This document shows, piece by piece, positions 14,563-22,391 of a stretch of 25,932 nt of DNA (positions within the stretch are counted from its first letter, which is position 1; every line of letters starts with the position of its first letter). The notes under the pieces were generated by a model. That model worked only from the letters and a program-made list of their open reading frames with translations. It did not search any database and was not told the origin of the DNA. The stretch is taken from positions 1-25,932 of the forward strand of contig JBGVOM010000001.1 in assembly GCA_045126515.1 (NCBI GenBank), written 5' to 3'. The translations under genes were made by a program, and so were the position numbers. This stretch comes from RUG11237 sp045126515. Its GTDB lineage: Bacteria > Bacillota > Clostridia > Lachnospirales > Lachnospiraceae.

Positions 14563-14888
14563 TTATTGATTTTGACAATATCAAGGAAACTGTAATAAAA
14601 AATTTTCACGGTGGCGAAAAAGAAGCCAGAGCAAAAATGTTCTCCGATGAAAACGGAAAAATCATGTACGGAACACTGATTCCGGGAGCTTCCATCGGAC
14701 TGCACACCCACGAAACCAACAGCGAAATCGTATATGTTTTGCAGGGAAAAGGAAAGGTATTGTACGATGGCAGCTGGGAGGAAGTAAAGGAAGGAACCTG
14801 TCATTACTGCCCGAAAGGACATACACATAATTTTGTTAATGATGGGGAGGAAGATTTGATTATCTTTTCTGTGGTACCGGAACAGTAA
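14559..14888 (+). CDS. Cupin domain protein
   Basis: A small, single-domain 109-residue cupin. Motif 1, GASIGLHTHETNSEIVYVLQGKG at about 43-65, gives metal ligands H49, H51 and E56; motif 2, PKGHTHNFVN at 85-94, gives H90. All four ligands are present, so a metal site is expected. It has no other domain and could be an isomerase, dioxygenase or sugar-binding protein. AAGGAGG precedes the ATG, and it overlaps the upstream gene by 4 bases. Confidence 0.88.
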   Translation: MIIDFDNIKETVIKNFHGGEKEARAKMFSDENGKIMYGTLIPGASIGLHTHETNSEIVYVLQGKGKVLYDGSWEEVKEGTCHYCPKGHTHNFVNDGEEDLIIFSVVPEQ

Positions 14889-15011
14889 AAAGAAATCCAT
14901 CAGCTTTCTATACAAATGAAGAAAAATATGATAAGATATAAGCCGAATCTGGATGAAAAGAAAACAATTCATCCGGTGATAGTCAATAGAAAAGAAAAGG
15001 GGAAGCATTCG

Positions 15012-16190
15012 ATGGGATTATGGAACCAGTTATTTGGAAAAAAAGAAGTGAAACAGGAAAATCAGCAAAAGCCGGTAAATGAGTCGGCAGAAGAAATAAA
15101 GAAAGAAGCACCGAAAGAGCTGAAAGACATTTATACCTTTATGGTGGAGCAGATATTTACGGTAAAGGACAGAGGATGTATTGCAGCCGGAATTATCAGA
15201 AACGGTGAGATTTCGTTAAATGATACAGTGTATGTATTGGGACGCGGAAGAAATGTACAGGAATCAAAGGTTCTGGGGCTTGAGAATCCTCAGGCAGGTC
15301 AGTTAGAAAAGGCAGCTCACGGCACACCGGTAGGAATTTTACTGGAGAATATCACCAATGAAAATATCCATCCGGGAGATATTATCTCGAATGTGAAGCC
15401 AAATACAGAGGATGTCAACGAACCGGTTGTGAATCCTCGTATTCAGGGATTAATGCGCCAGGCGGCAGGAAAGCCAACAGAAGAAATGATGAATCTGATA
15501 TATGAAGAACTGGCAATGAATGCAAAATTTCTATCGGCAATTATGGTGACACATGAGCCGGTAAAAAAAGAAGATGGAACCGCAACTTTTGAGCAGGGAA
15601 CCAAGATGCAGCTTCCGCTTCTTACCGCACCGGATGGTTCTAAGTATTATCCGGCATTTACGGACTGGCAGGAATTGAATAAGTGGCATGAAATATTAGA
15701 ACCGAAGACATTGATGCTGTCTTTGGATGATTATGTGGCACTGGTGCAGAAAAATGAAGATACGAAAGGTATTGTAATCAATCCTTTTGGGGAAAACATG
15801 ATGGTAGACCGTCCATTGCTGGAACATTTAAAAATGAAAAAGGACATGCTTGTGCAGGGGAAGACTGTACAGCATATAGATAAAAACGAGAAAATCTCAC
15901 TGGCGGAAGCAGCAGAATTTCCGGTAGAGATGGTAAAGAAAATAACGGAAGAATTAAAGAAAGAAAACTGCGTGGAAAAAGCATGGCTTCGTCTGATGAA
16001 ACGTAAGGAAGAAATCAGTTATCTGTTTGTGGCAGATATTGAACTTCCGGGAAATCAGGAGGCTGTGTTTGAACGTGTGGCAAATGCAGCAAGACCTTTC
16101 TTAAAAGGAATTGGTATTAATATGATTACATACCAGCAGGAATTTGGTAAAAACGCAGTTGAGGGAGTAGAGCCATTTTATCAAAGATAA
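15012..16190 (+). CDS. EF-Tu domain 2-like/SseB fusion protein
   Basis: A 392-residue soluble protein. After a charged linker (10-40), residues about 42-128 resemble translation-factor domain 2 (FTVKDRGCIAAGIIRNGEIS, the KVLGLE strand, then GTPVGILLENI and IHPGDII), without any G domain. Residues about 150-275 match the SseB N-terminal domain (LPLLTAPDGSKYYPAFTDW, then GIVINPFGENM), and about 285-392 the SseB C-terminal domain (LFVADIELPG, then GINMITYQQEFG). SseB was named for enhanced serine sensitivity and its biochemical role is unclear. ATG 15012 with AGGGG upstream is preferred; the frame stays open to 14916 but no ribosome site is there. Confidence 0.8.
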   Translation: MGLWNQLFGKKEVKQENQQKPVNESAEEIKKEAPKELKDIYTFMVEQIFTVKDRGCIAAGIIRNGEISLNDTVYVLGRGRNVQESKVLGLENPQAGQLEKAAHGTPVGILLENITNENIHPGDIISNVKPNTEDVNEPVVNPRIQGLMRQAAGKPTEEMMNLIYEELAMNAKFLSAIMVTHEPVKKEDGTATFEQGTKMQLPLLTAPDGSKYYPAFTDWQELNKWHEILEPKTLMLSLDDYVALVQKNEDTKGIVINPFGENMMVDRPLLEHLKMKKDMLVQGKTVQHIDKNEKISLAEAAEFPVEMVKKITEELKKENCVEKAWLRLMKRKEEISYLFVADIELPGNQEAVFERVANAARPFLKGIGINMITYQQEFGKNAVEGVEPFYQR

Positions 16191-16240
16191 ATAGAATTTA
16201 TAGTTTTGAGAAAAACGGGAAACATAGTAAGGAGTATGGT

Positions 16241-16753
16241 ATGGAAATTTGGGATGGATATTTCGAAGATGAAACACCGGCAGGGGTGGATTTAATCCGC
16301 GGTCAGGAAATTCCGAAAGGATTATTACACATTGTCTGTGAAATTATAGTGCGTCATGAAGACGGTGATTATCTTTTGATGCAGAGAGATTTAAAGAAGG
16401 AAACATATCCCGGCTTGTACGAAGCTAGTGCGGGAGGCAGTGTACTGAAGGGAGAAACTCCCATGGAGGGGGCTGTCCGTGAATTAAAAGAAGAAACCGG
16501 GATTCAGGCGGATTCCCTGACACAGATTTACCGAAAGGTAAATCGCAAAGGGAATGCCATACATTATGGATATTTATGTCAGGTGAATGGTGAAAAAGAC
16601 AGAATACGTTTGCAGAAAGGCGAAACCATTAACTATCGATGGATGAGCAAAGAAAAATTTTTGGAATTTGCAGACAGTGAAGAATTTGTTCCAAGTGGCA
16701 GGGAGCGACTTTCGGAATACTTAGAATCCATTAAAAAAGAACAGCAGATATAA
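16241..16753 (+). CDS. Nudix hydrolase, second in the string
   Basis: A 170-residue enzyme with a complete Nudix box, GSVLKGETPMEGAV-RELKEETGI, at residues 67-88. The N-terminal extension (MEIWDGYFEDETPAGVDLIRG) and the YPGLYEASAGGSV strand before the box resemble the IPP-isomerase-like/YfcD-type Nudix group rather than MutT. AAGGAG is 6 bases before the ATG. Substrate unknown. It is not an obvious duplicate of the Nudix gene at 13433: the two differ throughout outside the box. Confidence 0.87.
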   Translation: MEIWDGYFEDETPAGVDLIRGQEIPKGLLHIVCEIIVRHEDGDYLLMQRDLKKETYPGLYEASAGGSVLKGETPMEGAVRELKEETGIQADSLTQIYRKVNRKGNAIHYGYLCQVNGEKDRIRLQKGETINYRWMSKEKFLEFADSEEFVPSGRERLSEYLESIKKEQQI

Positions 16754-16771
16754 AGGAAGGGAGAAAAGGGG

Positions 16772-17110
16772 ATGGAAATTTTACATTTTTTAGAAGCATG
16801 TTTAAATAGCATGGTGACCATTGCAATTCTAATTTTTGAATATATTGGAGTGAGCATTATTATTGTGTCTGGTATCCGTGGATTTTATAATTATATTAGA
16901 CGTTCGCCGGAAACAAAACTGATTCTTGCCAAAGGCCTTGCCATGGGACTGGAATTTAAGATGGGAAGCGAAATTTTGCGAACTGTTGTGGTGAGGGAAT
17001 GGTCAGAAATCGGTACGGTAGCAGGGATTATCATATTGCGTGCGGCATTGACTTTTTTAATTCACTGGGAAATTAAACAGGAAGAAATAGGAAATAAATC
17101 AGAGGACTGA
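16772..17110 (+). CDS. DUF1622 membrane protein
   Basis: A 112-residue protein with two to three TM segments (about 13-40 and 82-100). The conserved block AKGLAMGLEFKMGSEILRTV at about 51-70 and the AGIIILRAALTFLIHWEIK end at about 84-102 match DUF1622. Members are small inner-membrane proteins of unknown function. It sits 18 bases after the Nudix gene and 55 bases before the superoxide dismutase. Confidence 0.85.
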   Translation: MEILHFLEACLNSMVTIAILIFEYIGVSIIIVSGIRGFYNYIRRSPETKLILAKGLAMGLEFKMGSEILRTVVVREWSEIGTVAGIIILRAALTFLIHWEIKQEEIGNKSED

Positions 17111-17165
17111 AACATATCATGGAGCGGTGCATAGGATAATAAGAAAGCTTTTGCAGGTAAATGAT

Positions 17166-17783
17166 ATGGAAAATCAAAATTATCCTTTTTACAACACACC
17201 ATTGCCATATGAGTATGATGCGTTAGAACCATATATTGATGAAAAAACAATGCACCTTCATCATGACAGGCATTTGCAGACCTATATTGATAATTTAAAT
17301 CAGATTATGCGGCAGAATCCGTGGCTGCAAAGTATGTCTTTAGAGGAAATGCTGGCAAATGTGGCGGGTTTCCCACAGCAACTGAGTACGGAAATTCGGA
17401 ACAATGCAGGAGGAGTCTATAATCACAGACTTTATTTTGACACTATGAGTGGGGAAGGAAATACGCAACCGTTAGGAAAAATAAAGCAGCAGATAGACAA
17501 TACCTTTGGAAATTATGATAAATTCAAAGAGTTATTTAAAGCAGCCGCATTAAAAGTGTTTGGTTCAGGATATGCATGGCTGGTGACAAACGGTATGGAA
17601 TATTATATTGTTACCACACAAAATCAAAACACACCGCTGGAATTTGGGTTATATCCAATCATTGGGATAGATGTGTGGGAACACGCATACTATCTGAAAC
17701 ATTACAATGAGAGAGCAGCGTACATTGATAATTGGTTTCAGGTGGCAGATTGGAAGAAAGCAGAGGAAAGGTGTTGCGGCTAA
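17166..17783 (+). CDS. Superoxide dismutase, Mn/Fe family
   Basis: A 205-residue cytosolic enzyme converting superoxide to oxygen and peroxide. Predicted metal ligands by alignment with E. coli SodA are H32, H87, D169 and H173 (DVWEHAYYLKHY). The gateway tyrosine is Y40. GGVYNH (82-87) and Q154 in QNQNTPL follow the Mn-type pattern (Gly and Gln) rather than the Fe type, so a manganese or cambialistic enzyme is likely. Two usual residues differ: the second histidine of the HHxKHH motif is L37, and the tryptophan after NHxLF is F91. ATG 17166 starts the normal N-terminus; an upstream ATG at 17127 is unlikely. Confidence 0.92.
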   Translation: MENQNYPFYNTPLPYEYDALEPYIDEKTMHLHHDRHLQTYIDNLNQIMRQNPWLQSMSLEEMLANVAGFPQQLSTEIRNNAGGVYNHRLYFDTMSGEGNTQPLGKIKQQIDNTFGNYDKFKELFKAAALKVFGSGYAWLVTNGMEYYIVTTQNQNTPLEFGLYPIIGIDVWEHAYYLKHYNERAAYIDNWFQVADWKKAEERCCG

Positions 17784-17798
17784 AATTAGGAGTGTACG

Positions 17799-18614
17799 AT
17801 GAGAATAGCATTATGTCAGAGAACCACATATACAGAAAATAAAGAAAAAAATATCAGAGAAACCAAAGAAATGCTGGACCGTGCCATGCATAGCTTAAAA
17901 GATGTGGATTTGGTAATGTTTCCGGAATGTAACTACGGCGATGTTACAAGCAGTCAGGCAGCGGTTTCTTATGCGGAACCCATGGACGGGGCTTATATGA
18001 CGTTAATGGGGGAACTGGCGGCAAAATATCAGGTGAATCTTATACCTGGCAGTTTCGCAGAGAAAGCAGAAAATGGTAAATGTTATAATACCCTGCCTTT
18101 TCTTAATAGGCAGGGTGAAGTATTAGGACAGTACCGTAAGGTTCATCTGGCGGATTCCTCCGGCTCGAAAGAGTCAGATTTGCTAGAACCGGGAAACCAA
18201 TTAAAGCTGGTAGATACAGAATTTGGTAAAGTAGGATTGATGGTATGCTATGATATGCGTTTTCCGGAAGTGGCGAGGAGTCTTGCACTGGCAGGGGCAG
18301 ATTTGATATGTTCAGTTGCCTGTTGGCCGGCAGGACGCGTGCTTCCGCCAAGAACGGGACATTGGGACACACTGACCAAGGCAACAGCATTGTATAATCT
18401 GACATATTTTGCAGCATGCAATGTGTATGGTGAAGTAAAGGGAAGTTTCCCGTTTGGGTGTTCAAGAGTAGTAAATCCCTGGGGGGACGTGATAGCAGAC
18501 GGCTCTTCGGGAGAAAAAATTGTATATGCAGATATTGATTTTGAATATCAAAAGTGGGTAAGAGAAGAAATTGCCACCTTCCGGAACAGACGTCCCGATG
18601 TGTATCAATTATAA
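17799..18614 (+). CDS. Carbon-nitrogen hydrolase, nitrilase superfamily
   Basis: A 271-residue amidase of the nitrilase superfamily with the full Glu-Lys-Cys triad: E43 (MFPECNYG), K114 (YRKVHL) and C150 (MVCYDMRFPE). Length is that of single-domain omega-amidase or carbamoylase-like members. The active-site loop CYDMRFPE is the omega-amidase/NIT-like form, so hydrolysis of a small amide or damaged metabolite is plausible. AGGAG precedes the ATG, 16 bases after the superoxide dismutase stop. Confidence 0.88.
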   Translation: MRIALCQRTTYTENKEKNIRETKEMLDRAMHSLKDVDLVMFPECNYGDVTSSQAAVSYAEPMDGAYMTLMGELAAKYQVNLIPGSFAEKAENGKCYNTLPFLNRQGEVLGQYRKVHLADSSGSKESDLLEPGNQLKLVDTEFGKVGLMVCYDMRFPEVARSLALAGADLICSVACWPAGRVLPPRTGHWDTLTKATALYNLTYFAACNVYGEVKGSFPFGCSRVVNPWGDVIADGSSGEKIVYADIDFEYQKWVREEIATFRNRRPDVYQL

Positions 18615-18641
18615 TCAGGTAATCACTTTTGGAGGAAAATT

Positions 18642-19535
18642 ATGAAAATAAAATTTAGACGTCCGGAGTTGGAAGATAAAGAACTTATCGAACGCTTTTT
18701 AAAAGAGGAACAACACAGAAATTGTGAGATGACATTTGCAAATATTTTTTTGTGGTCCAGAACCATATATCCGCTGACATTTGCCGTAATTGAAGATACC
18801 ATATGTTTTTGGAGTGAAAAAGAAAAATCCGTAACCTTTCCTGTGGGGGCAGGGGATAAAAAGAAAGCTATGGAGCTTTTAAAAGCGGAAGCAAAGCAGG
18901 AGGGCAGAAAGTTGTCACTGCGTCTGGTAACTGAAGAACAGTTTGTGCAGTTGCAGGAAATATATGGCGATAAAGTGGAAATTACCTATAACCGGGATGT
19001 GGCAGATTATGTGTATGAAACGGAAAAGCTGATTCAACTGTCAGGAAAAAAATATCACGGAAAGAAAAACCATATCAACCGTTTTGTAGCGAATCACCCG
19101 GAATGGAAGTATGAGCCGATTACAAAAGAAAATGTTTCAGAATGCCTTGCTATGGCGGAAGAATGGGGCAGAAGAAATGGATGCGACACAGATATAGACA
19201 AGCAGCAGGAACTGTCGGTTGCCATGCAGGGGCTGCACATGTTAGAAGAACTGGATTTAAAAGGCGGTCTGCTTAGAGCAGAGGGAGATGTGGTTGCATT
19301 TACCTTCGGAGAAGCGGTCAGTGATGATACTTTTGTGGTGCATGTGGAGAAGGCGTTTGCTGAAATTCAGGGGGCATATCCGTTGATAAACCGGGAATTT
19401 TTAAAAGCGGAAGCCGCAGAATTTAAGTATGTAAACAGAGAAGATGATACGGGAGCGGAGGGCTTAAGAAAGGCAAAACTTTCCTATCATCCGGCATTTC
19501 TTATAGAGAAGGGGATTGTTACGCTGAGAGATTAG
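18642..19535 (+). CDS. DUF2156 / GNAT-like protein
   Basis: A 297-residue soluble protein matching DUF2156, the fold shared with the C-terminal domain of MprF-type phosphatidylglycerol lysyltransferases. The pattern KYHGKKNHINRFVANHPEWKY at about 137-157 and the late HVEKAFAEIQGAYPLINREF with EFKYVNREDDTGAEGLRKAK and SYHP at about 233-285 are characteristic. It lacks the membrane domain of MprF, so lipid modification cannot be assumed. GGAGG precedes the ATG. Reaction unknown. Confidence 0.85.
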   Translation: MKIKFRRPELEDKELIERFLKEEQHRNCEMTFANIFLWSRTIYPLTFAVIEDTICFWSEKEKSVTFPVGAGDKKKAMELLKAEAKQEGRKLSLRLVTEEQFVQLQEIYGDKVEITYNRDVADYVYETEKLIQLSGKKYHGKKNHINRFVANHPEWKYEPITKENVSECLAMAEEWGRRNGCDTDIDKQQELSVAMQGLHMLEELDLKGGLLRAEGDVVAFTFGEAVSDDTFVVHVEKAFAEIQGAYPLINREFLKAEAAEFKYVNREDDTGAEGLRKAKLSYHPAFLIEKGIVTLRD

Positions 19536-19548
19536 GAGGAGAAGTCAG

Positions 19549-20892
19549 ATGAAATTAGAAAAACGCAGAATGAACCATGCACAGATTATTGCTATTGGAT
19601 ATTTGCTGGTTATTTTGGTGGGAACCCTTATTTTGATGCTGCCGGTGTCAGCCAGACCGGGAGAAACTACAAAATTTTTTGATGCATTATTTACTGCTAC
19701 CAGTGCCACCTGCGTGACAGGACTGGTGGTTGTAGATACGGCAACTCATTGGAGCATTTTCGGACAATGTATTATTTTGCTGATGATACAAATTGGTGGA
19801 ATGGGATTTATGACCATGGGTGTTATGTTTGCTATGCTTATGAAGAAAACCATATCTTTAAAAGTGCGCGGACTATTGCAGGAGAGTGTGAATTCCATTC
19901 AACTTGGCGGAGTTGTAAAATTAGCAAGAATGATTATAAAAGGAACGATATTGGTAGAGGGGCTGGGTGCTATTGCACTGTTGTTTGTGTTTGTTCCGGA
20001 ATTCGGAATCATAAAAGGAATTTACTTTAGTATTTTTCATTCTGTTTCAGCCTTTTGTAATGCAGGGTTTGACTTGATGGGAAATATTACGGGAGAATAC
20101 TCATCTTTTGTTGGATATGCAGGTAATGCGTGGTTGAATATTACCTTGATGGCGTTAATTACGATAGGAGGAATTGGTTTTTTTGTGTGGAATGATATAC
20201 TTAAAAATAAAATAAATATAAAGAAATATACATTACATACAAAAATAACATTATCAGCTACTGTGCTTATTTTAGTTGTCAGTGCTGTTTTGTTTTTTGT
20301 TTTTGAAAGAAATGGACTGATGAAAGGAATGGGAGTAAAAGAGACCATATTAGCCTCCCTTTTTAGTTCAGTTACACCGAGAACAGCAGGATTTAATACC
20401 ATAGATACCGGAGCACTTAGTGGCAGTTCCAAACTGTTAACCATGGTGTTGATGTTTATCGGCGGTAGCCCGGGTTCCACAGCCGGTGGAGTAAAGACGG
20501 TTACCTTTACGGTGCTGGTGGTATATGTCTGGTCAAATTTAAGAAATGAAACCGGATGTAATATTTTTGGAAGAAGACTGCCGGATGAGGCAATTAAAAA
20601 GGCGTGTAATGTGTTTGCCTTAAATTTGTTTTTGGCAGTGGCGGCGATTATCGCAATTTCGTATATACAGCCCATTAAAATGGATGAACTACTGTTTGAA
20701 GTGTTTTCTGCGATTGGAACTGTGGGAATGTCCACTGGGGTTACCAGGGAGCTTACTACGGCTTCTAGGCTGATTATAGTTTTGTTAATGTATTGTGGTA
20801 GAATTGGAAGTATGTCCTTTGCCCTTTCCTTTACGGAGAGAAAGAGCGTCGCACCAGTAAAATTACCGGAAGAAAATGTTTTGATAGGTTAA
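19549..20892 (+). CDS. ktrB: Potassium uptake permease KtrB/TrkH family
   Basis: A 447-residue integral membrane protein made of four M1-P-M2 repeats. The four filter loops are visible: SATCVTGLVV, SAFCNAGFDL, TPRTAGFNTI and GTVGMSTGVT, each with its glycine. The SPGSTAGGVKT segment in the third repeat's intramembrane loop is typical of the family. It imports K+ with Na+ or H+ coupling. The shorter form without the extra TrkH helices, and the single-RCK partner directly downstream, favour Ktr over Trk. AGGAGG lies before the ATG. Confidence 0.93.
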   Translation: MKLEKRRMNHAQIIAIGYLLVILVGTLILMLPVSARPGETTKFFDALFTATSATCVTGLVVVDTATHWSIFGQCIILLMIQIGGMGFMTMGVMFAMLMKKTISLKVRGLLQESVNSIQLGGVVKLARMIIKGTILVEGLGAIALLFVFVPEFGIIKGIYFSIFHSVSAFCNAGFDLMGNITGEYSSFVGYAGNAWLNITLMALITIGGIGFFVWNDILKNKINIKKYTLHTKITLSATVLILVVSAVLFFVFERNGLMKGMGVKETILASLFSSVTPRTAGFNTIDTGALSGSSKLLTMVLMFIGGSPGSTAGGVKTVTFTVLVVYVWSNLRNETGCNIFGRRLPDEAIKKACNVFALNLFLAVAAIIAISYIQPIKMDELLFEVFSAIGTVGMSTGVTRELTTASRLIIVLLMYCGRIGSMSFALSFTERKSVAPVKLPEENVLIG

Positions 20893-20906
20893 AAAGGAGA
20901 ATTAGT

Positions 20907-21560
20907 ATGAAATCAATTTTAATTATAGGAATGGGAAGATTTGGAAATCACCTCTGCAGAAAGATGGTAGAATTAAAAAATCAGGTTATGATTATTGATA
21001 CGGATGAGGATAAACTGAAGGCAATGATGCCGGTAGTTACCAGTGCAAAAATCGGTGACTGCACGGATGTGGAAGTACTCAAAAGTATTGGTGTGGGAAA
21101 TTTTGATATTTGTTTTGTATGTATTGGAACAAACTTTCAAAGTAGTTTAGAAATTACCAGTCTGTTAAAGGAAAATGGTGCCAAATGTGTAATAAGTAAA
21201 GCAACAAGAGATATTCAGGCAAAATTCCTGCTGCGTAACGGAGCAGATGATGTTATTTATCCGGACCGTGATATGGCAGAAAAGACAGCAATGCGTTACA
21301 GTGCAGATCATATTTTTGATTATATTGAACTGGATGAGGAATATTCTGTTTATGAAATACCGGTACTTCCAAAATGGGTGGGAAAGACCATAAGGGAAGT
21401 GAATTTCCGTGTAAAATATAACGTAAGTATTTTAGGAACCAGAGATGTAAACGAAAAGATGCAGCTGATGCCGGGAGCTGATTACGTATTTAAAGAAGAT
21501 GAGCATTTGATGGTTATTGGAAGAAATGAAGATGTAACTAAAATCTTGAAGCACATATAA
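20907..21560 (+). CDS. ktrA: Potassium uptake regulatory subunit KtrA (RCK)
   Basis: A 217-residue cytoplasmic gating subunit. The N-terminal RCK Rossmann domain begins with IIGMGRFGNHL and the acidic DTDEDK at the end of strand 2, expected to bind NAD(H) or ATP/ADP. The C-terminal RCK_C domain (about 135-217) ends with EDEHLMVIGRNEDVTKIL. One RCK unit is normal for KtrA, versus two in TrkA. It follows ktrB by 14 bases with AAAGGAG, and a hairpin follows 6 bases after its stop. Confidence 0.93.
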   Translation: MKSILIIGMGRFGNHLCRKMVELKNQVMIIDTDEDKLKAMMPVVTSAKIGDCTDVEVLKSIGVGNFDICFVCIGTNFQSSLEITSLLKENGAKCVISKATRDIQAKFLLRNGADDVIYPDRDMAEKTAMRYSADHIFDYIELDEEYSVYEIPVLPKWVGKTIREVNFRVKYNVSILGTRDVNEKMQLMPGADYVFKEDEHLMVIGRNEDVTKILKHI

Positions 21561-21566
21561 AAAGTG

Positions 21567-21590
21567 TAAGGCTCAGTTACCTGAGCCTTA
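21567..21590 (+). terminator. Hairpin after ktrA, weak terminator
   Basis: A perfect 10-bp stem, TAAGGCTCAG with CTGAGCCTTA, closes a TTAC loop. It is followed by AGAGGGGGGATTTTAT rather than an immediate T-run, so termination may be partial. Confidence 0.55.
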
Positions 21591-21623
21591 AGAGGGGGGA
21601 TTTTATAAAAGAAACTATTTGCT

Positions 21624-21647
21624 TGTCAAGGTGCTAATCTCTTGACA
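21624..21647. promoter_or_regulatory. Inverted repeat overlapping a -35-like TTGACA
   Basis: TGTCAAG (21624-21630) and CTTGACA (21641-21647) form a dyad with a 10-base gap, and TTGACA (21642-21647) is a perfect -35. No convincing -10 lies at 16-18 bp, so this may be an activator-dependent promoter or chance. It is the only candidate seen upstream of the HAD gene. Confidence 0.3.
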
Positions 21648-21707
21648 GTTATTAATATATCGTGGAAATGTGGCATAAATATGGTGAAAATGTGAAAAAA
21701 ATGTGAA

Positions 21708-22388
21708 ATGCAGAAAGAAGTGAAGAAAAACGTGTTACAGGGTGTTATTTTTGATATGGATGGCCTGATGTTAGATACGGAAAAACTCCTGCTTCGGTTC
21801 TGGTGCGAGGCAGCGGCAGAGATGGGATATGCAATGGAAAAGAAACATGTGCTATCTATTCGAAGTCTTGCGGCAAAATACGCGGAACCTAAATTGAAGG
21901 GATATTTCGGACAAGACTTTGATTACAAGAAGATTAGAGATAGAAGAAAAGAATTGATGAATTCTTACATAGAGGAACACGGTATCGAAACCAAAAAAGG
22001 TGTGCGTGAACTGCTTTCATTTCTCAAAGAACATGGTTATAAGACGGCGGTGGCAACAGCAACGGATTTAGCAAGAACACAAAAATATTTAAAAAGTGTG
22101 GATTTATTGCAATATTTTGATAAAATTGTATGTGCATCTATGGTGGAAAATGGGAAACCGGAACCGGATATTTACATTAGAGCAGCAAAGGAACTGGAAC
22201 TTTTGCCGGAAAATTGTATTGCGTTAGAGGACTCACCAAATGGTATTTTGTCTGCTTATCGTGCAGGGTGCATGCCGGTGATGGTGCCGGATTTGGATGA
22301 ACCCTCTGAGGAAACAAGAAAATTATTGTTTGGACTGGAAGAAGATTTATTAAAGGTAATAGAGTTGATAAAGAAAATGGAGGAATAA
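21708..22388 (+). CDS. HAD family phosphatase, beta-phosphoglucomutase-like
   Basis: A 226-residue HAD subfamily IA protein. Motif I is FDMDGLMLDTE with nucleophile D16 and acid/base D18; motif II is the T in VATATD; motif III/IV are GKPEPDIY and ALEDSPNGI. The helical cap follows motif I at about 25-90. Such enzymes hydrolyse sugar phosphates or related phosphomonoesters; substrate unknown. The start is uncertain: there is no clear ribosome site before ATG 21708, and GTG codons at 21720 or 21732 would also leave the fold intact. It is 3 bases from the aminotransferase gene. Confidence 0.88.
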   Translation: MQKEVKKNVLQGVIFDMDGLMLDTEKLLLRFWCEAAAEMGYAMEKKHVLSIRSLAAKYAEPKLKGYFGQDFDYKKIRDRRKELMNSYIEEHGIETKKGVRELLSFLKEHGYKTAVATATDLARTQKYLKSVDLLQYFDKIVCASMVENGKPEPDIYIRAAKELELLPENCIALEDSPNGILSAYRAGCMPVMVPDLDEPSEETRKLLFGLEEDLLKVIELIKKMEE

Positions 22389-22391
22389 AAA

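Noticed and set aside
14514..15008. 164-codon minus-strand open frame across the cupin gene
   Set aside because: Antisense to an intact cupin with all metal ligands; no promoter or ribosome site found for it.
20037..20735. 232-codon open frame on the minus strand
   Set aside because: Lies wholly inside ktrB in antisense; the sense protein is an unmistakable K+ permease, and the antisense product resembles nothing.
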